From Francisella sp. SYW-9 (lineage in GTDB: Bacteria > Pseudomonadota > Gammaproteobacteria > Francisellales > Francisellaceae): a stretch of DNA of 64,000 nt. The DNA is taken from positions 1 through 64,000 of the forward strand of contig NZ_VXKQ01000017.1 of NCBI RefSeq assembly GCF_008711465.1, given 5' to 3'. The position numbers and the translations under genes are program-made. How positions within the stretch are numbered: position 1 is the stretch's first letter; every line of letters begins with the position of its first letter. Below, one piece after another: positions 34,285-44,456 of the stretch. The notes beneath the pieces were generated by a model. That model was not told where the DNA came from. It did not search any database and was given only the letters and a program-made list of their open reading frames with translations.

Positions 34285-37200
34285 TTAGCTATTAATCCAC
34301 TCTTTTACAGTTTTAACACTAAAGGAGTTATCAATAGCTTTCATATCTTTTGCTGCAGCTGCAAAAGCTTCAAAAGCACCAGCTGTTGTTACATAAGGAA
34401 CTCTACTCATAATAGCCGATCTTCTTAGAGCTAAACTGATATTTAATTCTTGTCTAACAGAAGTGTTAACAAGTAGATCAACCTCACCATCTTCGATAGC
34501 ATTGACAGTACTATGTACTTGATCATTACCAATATTATCAGAAGCCTTATCAAAGAATTTACACTCAATACCATTTTCTCTTAAGAAGCGTTCTGTACCT
34601 TTTGTAGCAAAGATATTAAAGCCTAGTTCAATAAGATCCTTAACAGGTTGAACTATCTTAGGCTTATCTGCGTCACTTACAGATATTAGGATATTTCCTT
34701 TTAGAGGAAGCTTATTAAAAGCCATTTCTTGGGCTTTGTAGAATGCTACACCAAAAGTTCTATCCATTCCCATTGCTTCACCTGTAGATTTCATCTCAGG
34801 ACCTAAGTAGCAATCTACATCTTCAAACCTACCAAATGGAAATACAGCTTCTTTTACAGAGAAGTGTCTTGGTATTGGGTTATTTAATATAAAGTCAGAA
34901 AGCTTTTTACCAATCATAAGTTTAGTAGCAATATTTGCAATACTATTACCTGTAGCTTTTGCAACAAATGGTACTGTTCTTGAAGCTCTAGGGTTTACCT
35001 CGATCACAAAAAGTTCATCATTTTGATAAGCAAACTGAACATTCATTAAACCTATTACATCTAATTCTCTAGCTAGTTTGATAGTTGCTTGTTTGACTTC
35101 TTCAATTTGCTCATCTCTAAGTGATCTAGTTGGTATGGAGCAAGCAGAATCTCCTGAGTGAATACCTGCCTCTTCAATATGCTCCATAATCCCTGCCACA
35201 AATACACGATCGCCACCATCAGCAAGAGCATCAACATCTAGTTCAATGGCATTTTCTAGGAATTTATCAATCAAGATAGGCCCTTCAAGAATACATTTAG
35301 CATTTTTATTAATATAAGAGTTTAGCTCTTCTTGAGAGTGGACAATTTCCATAGCTCTACCACCGAGTACATTAGATGGTCTGACAACTACAGGATAGCC
35401 AACTTTGCTAATATTTTTCTTTAGCTCATTAATAGTATATGCAATAGTGTTTAGAGGTTGTTTTAGGCCAACGTTATCTAGTAGTTCTTTAAATCTTTCT
35501 CTATCCTCTGCTAGGTCGATTTTATCAGGGTCTGTACCTAGTATTGGGATATTATTTTCATGAAGAGCAGATACTAGTTTTAGTGGGGTTTGGCCACCGA
35601 ACTGTACGATTACACCAAGTACTTCACCTTTACGCATCTCATTTTTGATAATGTTTAAAACATTCTCAGCACATAGAGGTTCAAAGTATAATTTATCAGA
35701 AGTATCATAATCTGTAGAAACTGTCTCTGGGTTACAGTTGATCATGATTGTCTCGATACCTTCTTCTTTAAGCGATTTTGCTGCATGAACACAAGCATAA
35801 TCAAACTCGATACCTTGACCAATACGGTTTGGACCACCACCTAAAATTATAACTTTTTTGTTATCTGATATATCAGACTCGCAATCACGTACAATCTCTT
35901 CGTAGCAGTAGTGTTCATAAGTTGAGTATAAATAAGAAGATTTTGACTCAAATTCAGCCGCACAAGTATCTACACGTTTAAAAGTAGGGTAGATTTCTTT
36001 ACCAAATCTAAAGTTTCTAATATATCTCTCGGTTCTGCCGACAATCTCAGCAATTTTAGCATCTGAGAAACCAATATTTTTGTAGTATGAAAATTCTTCT
36101 TTACTATTTGGTAAGCCAGATTTTTTAAGAGTCTCTTCTGCAGCAACAATATTTGCAATTTGCTCGATAAACCAAGGGTCTATCTTACAAGCATCATGAA
36201 TATCTTTTTCACTGATTCCATATCTAAGAGCTTGAGCAACTCTTAAGATACGCATAGGAGATAGCTCTTTTAGTGACTCTAGAATCACAGCTTTATTTTG
36301 ATAGAAAGATTTCTCTTCATCATAGCCTGGGATTTCAACTTGATCTAAACCTGTTAGGCCAGTCTCAAGAGATACTAGAGCTTTTTGTAAGCTCTCAGAG
36401 AATGATCTACCGATTGCCATAGCTTCACCAACAGATTTCATTTGTGAAGATAGGTTAGCTTTAGTTGTTGGGAATTTTTCGAATGTAAAGCGAGGGATCT
36501 TTGTAACTATATAGTCAATAGTTGGCTCAAATGAAGCAGGTGTAACCTTTGTAATATCATTATCAATTTCATCAAGAGTATAGCCAACTGCTAATCTAGC
36601 AGCTACTTTTGCAATAGGGTAACCAGTAGCTTTTGATGCTAATGCTGATGATCTAGATACTCTAGGATTCATCTCAATAACTACTAACTTACCATCTTTA
36701 GGGTTTACGGCAAACTGTACATTTGAACCACCAGTTTCTACTCCGATCTCTCTAAGTACAGAAATCGAAGCATCACGCATTATTTGGTATTCTTTATCTG
36801 TCAAAGTTAAAGCTGGTGCTACTGTGATACTATCACCAGTATGGATTCCCATAGGGTCAATATTTTCTATTGAACATACGATGATTGAGTTATCAGCTTT
36901 ATCGCGGATTACTTCCATTTCGTACTCTTTCCAACCAAGGATAGACTCATCAATTAGTACTTCATTAGTTGGAGATAGGCTTAGACCATTTTTCACAATT
37001 GCTTCAAACTCTTGTCTAGTATTAGCGATACCACCACCACTACCACCAAGAGTAAATGATGGTCTAATAATTGCAGGTAAACCAATATCCTCTAGAGCTT
37101 TATACGCTTGCTCCATAGATTGTACAACGACATTTTTTGGTACTTCTAAGCCAATCTTTGCCATTGCTTTGTTAAATCTTTCTCTATTTTCTGCTTTATC

Positions 37201-37569
37201 AATAGAGTCAGCTTTTGCCCCAAGCATTTCAACATTATACTTTTCTAGAATACCAGCTTTATCTAATTCCAAAGCGCAGTTAAGAGCTGTTTGCCCACCA
37301 ACTGTAGGTAATATAGCATCAGGCTTCTCTCTAGCTATAATTTTACCAACACTTTCAACTGAGATTGGTTCAATAAAAATCTTATCGGCTGTTGTAGGGT
37401 CGGTCATGATTGTTGCAGGGTTTGAGTTGACTAGAAATACTGTATAGCCATCTTCTTTTAGCACTTTACATGCTTGAGTTCCTGAGTAATCAAATTCACA
37501 AGCTTGACCAATAACAATCGGTCCAGCACCTAAAACCAAAATACTTTTTATATCTGTTCTCTTTGGCAT
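34285..37569 (-). CDS. carB: Carbamoyl-phosphate synthase large subunit
   Basis: A 1094-residue enzyme that makes carbamoyl phosphate for arginine and pyrimidine pathways. It contains two ATP-grasp halves, each with its own Rossmann start ([20 protein letters not shown] and [20 protein letters not shown]) and ATP-grasp core ([19 protein letters not shown] and [17 protein letters not shown]). The C-terminal MGS-like regulatory domain (from about residue 950, [14 protein letters not shown]) binds effectors such as UMP. It starts four bases after carA, so the subunits are co-made. Confidence 0.97.
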   Translation of the reverse strand: MPKRTDIKSILVLGAGPIVIGQACEFDYSGTQACKVLKEDGYTVFLVNSNPATIMTDPTTADKIFIEPISVESVGKIIAREKPDAILPTVGGQTALNCALELDKAGILEKYNVEMLGAKADSIDKAENRERFNKAMAKIGLEVPKNVVVQSMEQAYKALEDIGLPAIIRPSFTLGGSGGGIANTRQEFEAIVKNGLSLSPTNEVLIDESILGWKEYEMEVIRDKADNSIIVCSIENIDPMGIHTGDSITVAPALTLTDKEYQIMRDASISVLREIGVETGGSNVQFAVNPKDGKLVVIEMNPRVSRSSALASKATGYPIAKVAARLAVGYTLDEIDNDITKVTPASFEPTIDYIVTKIPRFTFEKFPTTKANLSSQMKSVGEAMAIGRSFSESLQKALVSLETGLTGLDQVEIPGYDEEKSFYQNKAVILESLKELSPMRILRVAQALRYGISEKDIHDACKIDPWFIEQIANIVAAEETLKKSGLPNSKEEFSYYKNIGFSDAKIAEIVGRTERYIRNFRFGKEIYPTFKRVDTCAAEFESKSSYLYSTYEHYCYEEIVRDCESDISDNKKVIILGGGPNRIGQGIEFDYACVHAAKSLKEEGIETIMINCNPETVSTDYDTSDKLYFEPLCAENVLNIIKNEMRKGEVLGVIVQFGGQTPLKLVSALHENNIPILGTDPDKIDLAEDRERFKELLDNVGLKQPLNTIAYTINELKKNISKVGYPVVVRPSNVLGGRAMEIVHSQEELNSYINKNAKCILEGPILIDKFLENAIELDVDALADGGDRVFVAGIMEHIEEAGIHSGDSACSIPTRSLRDEQIEEVKQATIKLARELDVIGLMNVQFAYQNDELFVIEVNPRASRTVPFVAKATGNSIANIATKLMIGKKLSDFILNNPIPRHFSVKEAVFPFGRFEDVDCYLGPEMKSTGEAMGMDRTFGVAFYKAQEMAFNKLPLKGNILISVSDADKPKIVQPVKDLIELGFNIFATKGTERFLRENGIECKFFDKASDNIGNDQVHSTVNAIEDGEVDLLVNTSVRQELNISLALRRSAIMSRVPYVTTAGAFEAFAAAAKDMKAIDNSFSVKTVKEWINS

Positions 37570-37573
37570 CTTA

Positions 37574-38740
37574 CTAATTCCCTTTTTTACTTTCTGCTAT
37601 CATTTCAGCAAATTCATTGAATAAATACTTACAGTCGTGAGGTCCAGGAGAGCTCTCTGGGTGATATTGCACTGCAAAAGCAGGTCTATCTGTAAATCTC
37701 AGACCCTCAACAGTACCATCAAATAATGAGCTCATATGAATTTGGATATTGTCTGGAACTACATCATCACATACTACGAAACCATGGTTTTGGCTTGTGA
37801 TAAGTACTTTTTTAGTATTTGCATCAAGTACAGGTTGGTTTACGCCGCGATGACCTTTATGCATTTTTTTAGTCTTTAGACCCGCCGCTAGAGCTAGTAG
37901 CTGGTTGCCTAGACAGATACCAAATATTGGCATTTTATCTTCTAGGAGTTTTTTGATAACAGGCATAGTATAGTCAGAAGTCGCAAATGGATCTCCAGGA
38001 CCATTTGATAAAAATACACCATCAGGATTATGCTTCATAATATCTTCATAAGTACTATCAGCTGGCACTACAGTTACTTTAAATCCAGCATCTACAAGGT
38101 TCCTTAGAATGTTGTACTTAACACCATAGTCTATAACTACAACGCTGTATTTATAGCTTTCTTGATGTTTATAAACTCTTTGTCCTAGTGAGAAAGTATG
38201 CTCATTCCAATCGTACTCTCTATTTGTTGTAACACTTATCGCTAAGTCTCTACCACTAAGGTTTGATTTGTTTTTGATTCTTGATCTGACATAGTTTGCA
38301 TCAAGAAACTCACCAGGTTTTACAGATAGTATAGCAACCCTTACAGCACCTTCTTTACGTACTTTACGTACGATTGCACGAGTATCAACACCACATATAC
38401 CAACGATGTTTCTGTTTTTAAGCCATGTATCAATATGCTTTTTTGATCTAAAGTTTGATGGGCTAGTTAGGTTTTCTCTAACAATTAGGCCCTTGGCAAA
38501 TACGCCTAGTGACTCGTTATCTTCATTATTTATCCCAACATTACCTATATGAGGGAAGGTAAATGTGATAATTTGTCCCGCGTATGATGGATCTGTTAGA
38601 GTCTCTTGGTAGCCTGTCATTGACGTGTTAAAACAAATTTCGCCGTCAGTCCAACCACGAACACCTATTGATCTTCCTAGGTAATAAGTACCATCTGGGA
38701 AAACCAATATCGCATTAGTCATATCATTAGCTAATATCAT
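37574..38740 (-). CDS. carA: Carbamoyl-phosphate synthase small subunit
   Basis: The 388-residue glutaminase subunit of CarAB. The N-terminal half carries [19 protein letters not shown]. The class I amidotransferase half has FLSNGPGDP, the nucleophile elbow [11 protein letters not shown] and the His/Glu pair [11 protein letters not shown]. The ATG at 38740 has AAGG upstream; a later ATG (38722) is possible but without a clear ribosome site. It is the first gene of carAB. Confidence 0.96.
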   Translation of the reverse strand: MILANDMTNAILVFPDGTYYLGRSIGVRGWTDGEICFNTSMTGYQETLTDPSYAGQIITFTFPHIGNVGINNEDNESLGVFAKGLIVRENLTSPSNFRSKKHIDTWLKNRNIVGICGVDTRAIVRKVRKEGAVRVAILSVKPGEFLDANYVRSRIKNKSNLSGRDLAISVTTNREYDWNEHTFSLGQRVYKHQESYKYSVVVIDYGVKYNILRNLVDAGFKVTVVPADSTYEDIMKHNPDGVFLSNGPGDPFATSDYTMPVIKKLLEDKMPIFGICLGNQLLALAAGLKTKKMHKGHRGVNQPVLDANTKKVLITSQNHGFVVCDDVVPDNIQIHMSSLFDGTVEGLRFTDRPAFAVQYHPESSPGPHDCKYLFNEFAEMIAESKKGN

Positions 38741-39109
38741 AAAACAACCTTACTGTGATGAGTGAGAATTAAAGAAAAAAAGTGTCTGAAAAATTTTTTT
38801 ATCATTTACTTCTTATAAAGTTAATAGACAAATTGAAAGTATTCTAGGCATTCGATTACTAGATGTAAAGAGTGTTTTTTTAACTTTTGCATAAATTAGT
38901 TTTTAGGGTAGTTTTAAAGCCGTTTTTATATTAGAATTAATTTTTATCCCTTAAGATTTATGCTGCTAAAACCCTGTACAAAGAACAGTAAATTATCTAG
39001 CAGAATCCTTTATTTTCAATGTTTTTAGAGAACTGTATAAGTTGATTCTGACTTTATGTTTCAAAAATGCTAATATTATGCAAATTAAATATGATAGGTA
39101 ATAAAACAA
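38741..39109. other. Divergent intergenic region carA / acid phosphatase
   Basis: This 369-bp gap lies between divergent genes. It is AT-rich with T-runs on both strands and must hold both promoters. I see no convincing consensus promoter, no riboswitch-like fold, no UTP-sensitive leader and no ORF with a ribosome site. Confidence 0.4.
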
Positions 39110-40168
39110 ATGAAAAGAATTGTCACAGCAATTACATTATTCGTGCTATTAATCCCTGTAGCATACTCTCAAGGTAAACTAGTTTTTGTATCGTTGGTGA
39201 CTCGTCATGGTGATAGAGCTCCTTTTGCGAATATCAAAAACGCTAACTATGATTGGGGTACTTCTTTATCAGAGCTTACACCAATAGGCATGAATCAAGA
39301 ATATAATTTAGGTAAACAGTTAAGAAAGAGATATGTTGAGCAATTTAAACTTTTGCCCAAAAACTACCAAAACCAAAGTATCTCGGTATTATCAAGTCAT
39401 ACAAATAGAACGGTTGAAAGTGCACAAAGCTTACTAATGGGTCTTTATCCTCCTGGGACTGGTCCAGTTTTAGGTAATGGTAAGGCAGCTATCAAAGATA
39501 GAGTTCAACTAGTACCTATAATGACTCTAACAGCAGACTCAAAGCTTCTTCAATTTCCTTATCCAAAATACTTAGCGGTATTAAAAAAGTATGTTTATAA
39601 CTCACCAGCTTGGCAGAACAAGACTAAAGAAGTTGCACCTGATTTTGCAAAATGGCAAAAAATATTAGGTAATAAAATATCAGGCTTAGATGATATCTTA
39701 GTAATAGGAGATGTTCTGATTGTTGCTAAGGCTCATGATAAACCTCTACCAAAAGGTCTATCTCAAAAAGATGCTAATAAGATAATTGCTTTAACAAGTT
39801 GGGGCTTAGCGCAACAGTTTAAGTCACAAAAAGTTTCTTATATTATGGGTGGTAAGATTACTAATAGAATAATTAGTGATCTAGATAAAGCTGCTGTAGG
39901 TAAATCAAAATATAAGATGACTTATTATTCAGGTCATGATTTAACGTTACTTGAGATTATGGGAACTTTAGGAGTACCTTTAGAAAAAGCTCCAGGCTAT
40001 GCAAGTAATTTACAGTTTGAACTATACAAAGACGCTAAGAACTATACAGTTAAGCTTAGATATGATGGCAAATATGTTAAATTACCAATTATGAATAAAG
40101 ATGACAGCTGTACTTTAGTAGCATTAGAAGAATATATGCAGAATATCAATAAGAAGTTTCAAAAGTAG
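39110..40168 (+). CDS. Histidine acid phosphatase, secreted
   Basis: A 352-residue phosphomonoesterase. A 20-residue signal peptide (ending VAYS) sends it to the periplasm or outside. The catalytic RHGDRAP is at residues 32-38 with His33 as the phospho-acceptor. The proton-donor HD is in YYSGHDLTLLEIMG near residue 275. Length and motifs match the two-domain branch-2 histidine phosphatases. Francisella species carry several acid phosphatases; I do not assign a specific name. Its 3' end is followed by a palindromic element forming a good terminator. Confidence 0.92.
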   Translation: MKRIVTAITLFVLLIPVAYSQGKLVFVSLVTRHGDRAPFANIKNANYDWGTSLSELTPIGMNQEYNLGKQLRKRYVEQFKLLPKNYQNQSISVLSSHTNRTVESAQSLLMGLYPPGTGPVLGNGKAAIKDRVQLVPIMTLTADSKLLQFPYPKYLAVLKKYVYNSPAWQNKTKEVAPDFAKWQKILGNKISGLDDILVIGDVLIVAKAHDKPLPKGLSQKDANKIIALTSWGLAQQFKSQKVSYIMGGKITNRIISDLDKAAVGKSKYKMTYYSGHDLTLLEIMGTLGVPLEKAPGYASNLQFELYKDAKNYTVKLRYDGKYVKLPIMNKDDSCTLVALEEYMQNINKKFQK

Positions 40169-40203
40169 AAATTCAAATTAAAAGCTAATTATCTATAGTT
40201 TAT

Positions 40204-40269
40204 TGTAGTGATAGCACAGTGTGCTATTTTTTATAGCTATACTAAACAGCTGACAGATCTGTCACTACA
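40204..40269. repeat. Dispersed palindromic element, copy A
   Basis: A 66-bp unit with perfect terminal inverted repeats TGTAGTGA and TCACTACA. It contains the palindromes ATAGCACAGTGTGCTAT and TGACAGATCTGTCA. It lies between convergent genes (acid phosphatase and tpm). Related copies are at 44272-44345 and, inverted, at 56588-56660. Confidence 0.85.
40211..40232 (+). terminator. Intrinsic terminator inside repeat copy A
   Basis: ATAGCAC pairs with GTGCTAT around AGT (40211-40227) and is followed at once by a T-run to 40232. It sits 43 bases after the acid phosphatase stop in the right orientation. Confidence 0.75.
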
Positions 40270-40285
40270 TGAAATAGCTAAATTT

Positions 40286-40960
40286 TTATTCTCTTATATA
40301 AGTTTTATAATATTGAAAAGTCATTCCCTCGGCTTTTCTATAGTCTGGAATAGTATCTCTTGACTGACTATCAATTAACCCAAAGTTTATATTTGGGGAG
40401 AAGTTTTTACCTAGCTCATCTTGAGAGACACTAAATGGCGGTGTTTGAGCCTCTTTATCATGCTCCATCACTAGAAGTAATATTTGTGTTTTATCTGAGC
40501 ATGTCTCTTGCATCATCTTTGCATATCTTTCTCTTAACTCAGGAGGTAAGGCAATATATGCACCTCTATCATACCAAATATCAAAACTAGGTAAGTTTTT
40601 AAGTATTTCAGGTAAATTAAAAATATCAGACACATATATTACAACATCTTCACCTTTATAATATTTATAGTCTTTTTCTTCGATAACTTCATATTTGATG
40701 CGATTTTCTGTAAAAAATGAGATAACCGCTTTTTCTGATAACTCAACACCTACCACTTTAACTCCTTTTGAGAGGAAAAATAATATATCTATACTTTTGC
40801 CACACATTGGCATAAAACAAGTTGATGAACTAGTTATTTGAAGCTTAGAAAAATGCTTAACTAAAAACTCATTTGGAGATTCTTGACAGAAGTTTTCGAC
40901 ATCATTATTTTGCCATCTATCTAGCCAGTACTGGTTGTTATTAGTATCTATTTTATCCAT
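40286..40960 (-). CDS. tpm: Thiopurine S-methyltransferase
   Basis: A 224-residue SAM-dependent methyltransferase. It starts with NQYWLDRWQNNDVENFCQ, then has the TPMT-type SAM site FMPMCGKSIDILFFLSKG (G-x-G variant with CGK) and VVGVELSEKAV. YDRGAYIALPPELRERYA and PPFSVSQDEL are also family marks. Bacterial TPMTs methylate thiopurines and, in some species, selenium or tellurium compounds. It is a single gene, convergent with the acid phosphatase. Confidence 0.92.
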   Translation of the reverse strand: MDKIDTNNNQYWLDRWQNNDVENFCQESPNEFLVKHFSKLQITSSSTCFMPMCGKSIDILFFLSKGVKVVGVELSEKAVISFFTENRIKYEVIEEKDYKYYKGEDVVIYVSDIFNLPEILKNLPSFDIWYDRGAYIALPPELRERYAKMMQETCSDKTQILLLVMEHDKEAQTPPFSVSQDELGKNFSPNINFGLIDSQSRDTIPDYRKAEGMTFQYYKTYIRE

Positions 40961-41088
40961 TTGCTTATGATTTGAAGTTATTGGCTAACTAGACATGTTA
41001 ACATGGATATAGAGCAAATATTAGTTTTAAACCTGGTGATTTTAAATATGGTTTATTATAATTTTCGTAGATTGTAAAGGAGGAAAAA

Positions 41089-42435
41089 ATGCAAAATCAA
41101 AGCTTACTTATCAAAAATGCTACAGTTATAAATGAGGGGAAAACGTTTAAGTCAGATGTCTTAGTAGAGAATGGCAAGATAGCTCAAGTTGCTGCAAATA
41201 TAGATAAAGCAGCAGATAAAATTATTGATGCGATAGGCCTTCATCTACTGCCAGGGATGATAGATGATCAGGTGCATTTTAGAGAGCCTGGACTTATGCA
41301 TAAGGGAGATATCGAGTCAGAATCTCGTGCTGCGGTGATGGGCGGTATCACATCATATATGGAGATGCCAAATGTAAATCCAGCTACTACAGTAGTTGAG
41401 CGTTTAGATGAAAAAAAAGAGCGTGCTGCGGCTAGATCGCATGCAAACTATGCTTTTTATCTAGGTGCAACAAATGATAATGTTGAAGAGTTAAAACGCC
41501 TAAAACCAAATGATGCTTGTGCTATCAAAATCTTTATGGGCGCTTCAACTGGTAATATGCTAGTGAACAATCCTGAAACTTTAGAAGGTTTCTTCAAAGA
41601 TAGTCCATTACTTATTGTAACGCATTGTGAAAATACGCCAATGATTACAGAAAATGAAAACAAAGCACGTGAAAAATATGGTGAAGATGTACCAATGGAT
41701 TTACATCCAGAGATTCGTTCACGTGAGGCTTGTTTTAAATCATCTGAGCTTGCAGTAGGTTTAGCAAAGAAATATAACTCAAGATTACATGTATTACATC
41801 TAACTACAGCTGAAGAGATGGTACATTTTGATAATACTATTCCTCTTGAAGAAAAGCGTATCACAGCAGAGGTTTGTGCTCATCATTTATTCTTCTCACG
41901 TAAAGATTATGCTGATAAAGGCTCGCGTATTAAATGTAATCCAGCGGTTAAAGAAGAAAGTGACCGTTTGAAACTACTAGAGTGTGTAGCAAATAATACT
42001 ATTGATGTAATTGCTACAGATCATGCGCCACATACTTGGGAAGAAAAACAAGGTACTTACTTTAAAGCTCCAGCCGGTATGCCACTTGTTGAGCAGGCTC
42101 TTATCTTAGTTCTAGAGCACTATCACAAAGGTTTCTTAACTTTAGAGCAAGTTGTGCAAAAGACAGCTCATGCTCCTGCTATAGTTTATAAAGTAAAAGA
42201 TCGTGGCTTTATCCGTGAAGGATATCACGCTGATTTAGTATTAGTAGATCTTAATGATCCGCATACTGTGACAGATGAATGTTGTCATTATAAGTGTGGT
42301 TGGACTCCGTTTAACAATGTTACTTTCCAATCAAAGGTTCAGACTACAATTGTAAATGGTGTAGTGAAATATCATAAAGGCAAAGTTGTTAGCGATCAAA
42401 GAGGACAGTGTTTAGAGTTTAATCATGAGTTTTAA
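41089..42435 (+). CDS. pyrC: Dihydroorotase, DQVHFR subtype
   Basis: A 448-residue zinc amidohydrolase that cyclises carbamoyl-aspartate. Residues 59-65 read DDQVHFR: the first metal-ligand His of the usual DxHxH is Gln here. This variant I recall from Bacteroidetes-type dihydroorotases, so it need not mean loss of activity. The carboxylated Lys (IKIFMGAS), later His residues (THCENTP, LHVLHLTT) and catalytic Asp (IDVIATDHAPHT) are present. AGGAGG precedes the ATG. It is monocistronic and separated from pyrB-carBA by two genes. Confidence 0.93.
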   Translation: MQNQSLLIKNATVINEGKTFKSDVLVENGKIAQVAANIDKAADKIIDAIGLHLLPGMIDDQVHFREPGLMHKGDIESESRAAVMGGITSYMEMPNVNPATTVVERLDEKKERAAARSHANYAFYLGATNDNVEELKRLKPNDACAIKIFMGASTGNMLVNNPETLEGFFKDSPLLIVTHCENTPMITENENKAREKYGEDVPMDLHPEIRSREACFKSSELAVGLAKKYNSRLHVLHLTTAEEMVHFDNTIPLEEKRITAEVCAHHLFFSRKDYADKGSRIKCNPAVKEESDRLKLLECVANNTIDVIATDHAPHTWEEKQGTYFKAPAGMPLVEQALILVLEHYHKGFLTLEQVVQKTAHAPAIVYKVKDRGFIREGYHADLVLVDLNDPHTVTDECCHYKCGWTPFNNVTFQSKVQTTIVNGVVKYHKGKVVSDQRGQCLEFNHEF

Positions 42436-42627
42436 TTTTAGCCAGAGGAATTTCTAAACTTTCACTATTTGCTAGTAAGTTTTAGTGATATGTTTTTATT
42501 AAGCACTTTGTTCAAACAGCCTTTTTATCATTAGATTTTATTTGAATTTTATTGCTATAAAATTACTAAAATTTATTAGGATATCTATATAAGCTATTAT
42601 GTAATAGCATTATATAAACTAGATAAT

Positions 42628-43545
42628 ATGATAAAAGCAATTAAAAAATATTTTTATTCATTAGTCTTAGTAGGATTTCTATCGCATTCTGCTTATGCTT
42701 GTACAGCAATTGCAGCTTCAGGAAAAATGGTTGAAGGTGGAGGGACTTTATTAGCAAAGAATAGAGATGCTAGTCCTTTTGAGTATGAGCAACTTAAAGT
42801 TGTTAAGCCAAAGCAAGGATATAGTTATATTGCTTTAGTTTATGGAAAGACTAAAAATAATATGCCTTATATCTCAAGCGGTATAAATCAGTATGGTTTG
42901 GCTATCACAATGAATGACGAATCGAGTCGTCCAAATAAAGATAAAAATATAGATAATGATGTTGCTAATACAATAAAAACAATTTTAATGAAGTATAAAA
43001 CGATTAAAGATGTTCAAGAACATGCTCAATCTCTTTTTGGTAATAGTGAACTAGCAAATTATACGCTTAGTGATTCGACACAGGTTGCGAGTTTTCAAGT
43101 AGGTGCACATGACATGTATGCAGAGAAAGTTATTAGTAACGGAGTTGTTTGGAATACGAATTATTACAACTTAAAGCTTCTTAAAAAGCAAAATATAAAA
43201 ATTCCATTTACAACAGCTGGTCGTAACAAAACATTACAGTTATGGTTAAAAAAAACACATACTCCTTACAAGATGGGAGATTTATATCAGCTTTTAGGAA
43301 GTTATTATAATGGTCCTTACAGCAGTATTAGTAGGGATGTTACTATTGCTAAATTTATGGTTATCAATCATAAAGGTATTATTAATGTATATGTAAACTT
43401 TACAAACTCTACTCAACGCTATATTGCTTACCGGTTTGATATTACACCTAAATTTTTTGAGTCTCAGAAAGAAGGAGAGATTAACAAAAAATATAGTATA
43501 TTTGAGCAAATGAAAATATACATAGAGCAACAAAAAAAGAACTAA
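42628..43545 (+). CDS. Secreted Ntn amidase, choloylglycine hydrolase/C45-like
   Basis: A 305-residue protein. Signal peptidase cleavage after SAYA would expose Cys as the mature N-terminus (CTAIAASGK), the nucleophile of linear amide hydrolases. LLAKNRDAS, with the conserved Arg-Asp, and YGLAITMNDES fit the choloylglycine hydrolase/penicillin V acylase/C45 group. Activation by signal peptidase rather than autolysis is inferred. The substrate is unknown: bile salts, acyl-homoserine lactones, penicillin V and dipeptides are all known in the superfamily. Confidence 0.8.
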   Translation: MIKAIKKYFYSLVLVGFLSHSAYACTAIAASGKMVEGGGTLLAKNRDASPFEYEQLKVVKPKQGYSYIALVYGKTKNNMPYISSGINQYGLAITMNDESSRPNKDKNIDNDVANTIKTILMKYKTIKDVQEHAQSLFGNSELANYTLSDSTQVASFQVGAHDMYAEKVISNGVVWNTNYYNLKLLKKQNIKIPFTTAGRNKTLQLWLKKTHTPYKMGDLYQLLGSYYNGPYSSISRDVTIAKFMVINHKGIINVYVNFTNSTQRYIAYRFDITPKFFESQKEGEINKKYSIFEQMKIYIEQQKKN

Positions 43546-43595
43546 CGTTATAAGCAAAGAGAGCTTAAATTATGAAAATAAAATAAGTAAAGATT

Positions 43596-44195
43596 GTGAA
43601 TATATCAATATGTACTTTTGATAAGTTTAATGAAATTGATTCTTTTATCTCTTTTCATATCTTATCAAGGTTAAAGAGGTACTATCCATTTGTTAATGTC
43701 TCTATAGTGAGTGATTCTAATGACATTACATCAATGAATGGACTAAAAATAACAACTGATAAAAATATTTCTGAAATTATTAATGATGATGTCGTTATAT
43801 TTGGAAGTTCTAGTAATACTAATAAATTAGTAGAGAATGAACAAATAATTTCTAAACTAAAGAAAAATATATCTTTTAAGAATCAACTAATCTGCTCTCA
43901 ATGTTCAGGAGCATTGTTTTTGGAGAAGTTAGGTCTTTTAAAAGGTTTAGCTGTTTCTACAGATATTAAAACTGCAGAAAAATTAAGAAGCAAAGGTTAT
44001 GAGATTGTAAATAAGCCTATATCTATAAATAACAATATAGTTTCATGCGGAGGGTGTTTATCCGCAATATATTTATCTGCATATATTATTAAAAAATATT
44101 TTGGGATTGATACTTTAAGTAAAGTTTTGCAAGAAGTTATTAGTAGTGGAGAATTTAATCTAACTTTAGATAATATTTTGGATGTTATTGATTAG
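43596..44195 (+). CDS. DJ-1/PfpI family protein
   Basis: A 199-residue class I glutamine amidotransferase-like protein. The nucleophile elbow is CSQCSGALFLEKLGLLKG around residue 105, and VSCGGCLSAIYLSAYII matches the C-terminal helix of isonitrile-hydratase-like members. No DNA-binding domain follows, so it is an enzyme or stress protein rather than an AraC-type regulator. The start is GTG with only a weak ribosome site. Confidence 0.7.
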   Translation: MNISICTFDKFNEIDSFISFHILSRLKRYYPFVNVSIVSDSNDITSMNGLKITTDKNISEIINDDVVIFGSSSNTNKLVENEQIISKLKKNISFKNQLICSQCSGALFLEKLGLLKGLAVSTDIKTAEKLRSKGYEIVNKPISINNNIVSCGGCLSAIYLSAYIIKKYFGIDTLSKVLQEVISSGEFNLTLDNILDVID

Positions 44196-44271
44196 ATTTT
44201 ATTCAAATCTATATGCTTTCATGACAGCACTTCGAATTTAATTGCTAATGAGTACAAATTAATAAATTTAT

Positions 44272-44345
44272 TGTAGTGAACACAGCACAGTGTGCTTGTC
44301 TTATTTCAATCTAAACGACCGATAGATCAATGACCTGTGACTACA
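44272..44345. repeat. Dispersed palindromic element, copy B (degenerate)
   Basis: Begins TGTAGTGA and ends TGACTACA, one mismatch from the ends of copy A. The core AGCACAGTGTGCT is kept but the second palindrome has decayed. It lies between two genes on the same strand, unlike copies A and C. Confidence 0.7.
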
Positions 44346-44456
44346 GAATCATTAGATTATAATTATTTAAACTGCTAGCTCTCAAATCTATTGGCGTTTT
44401 TATAAAATATGTTACCCTACTATAAATGATCTTTTTATCTCTGAAATGGGTACTCA

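Noticed and set aside
36824-37447. 207-codon plus-strand ORF inside carB
   Set aside because: Antisense shadow of carB. CarB has all family motifs here, and the shadow has no ribosome site and a Ser/Leu/Ile-rich composition typical of reverse-frame translation.
41457-41864. 135-codon minus-strand ORF inside pyrC
   Set aside because: Antisense shadow of dihydroorotase with no ribosome site and no recognisable motif.
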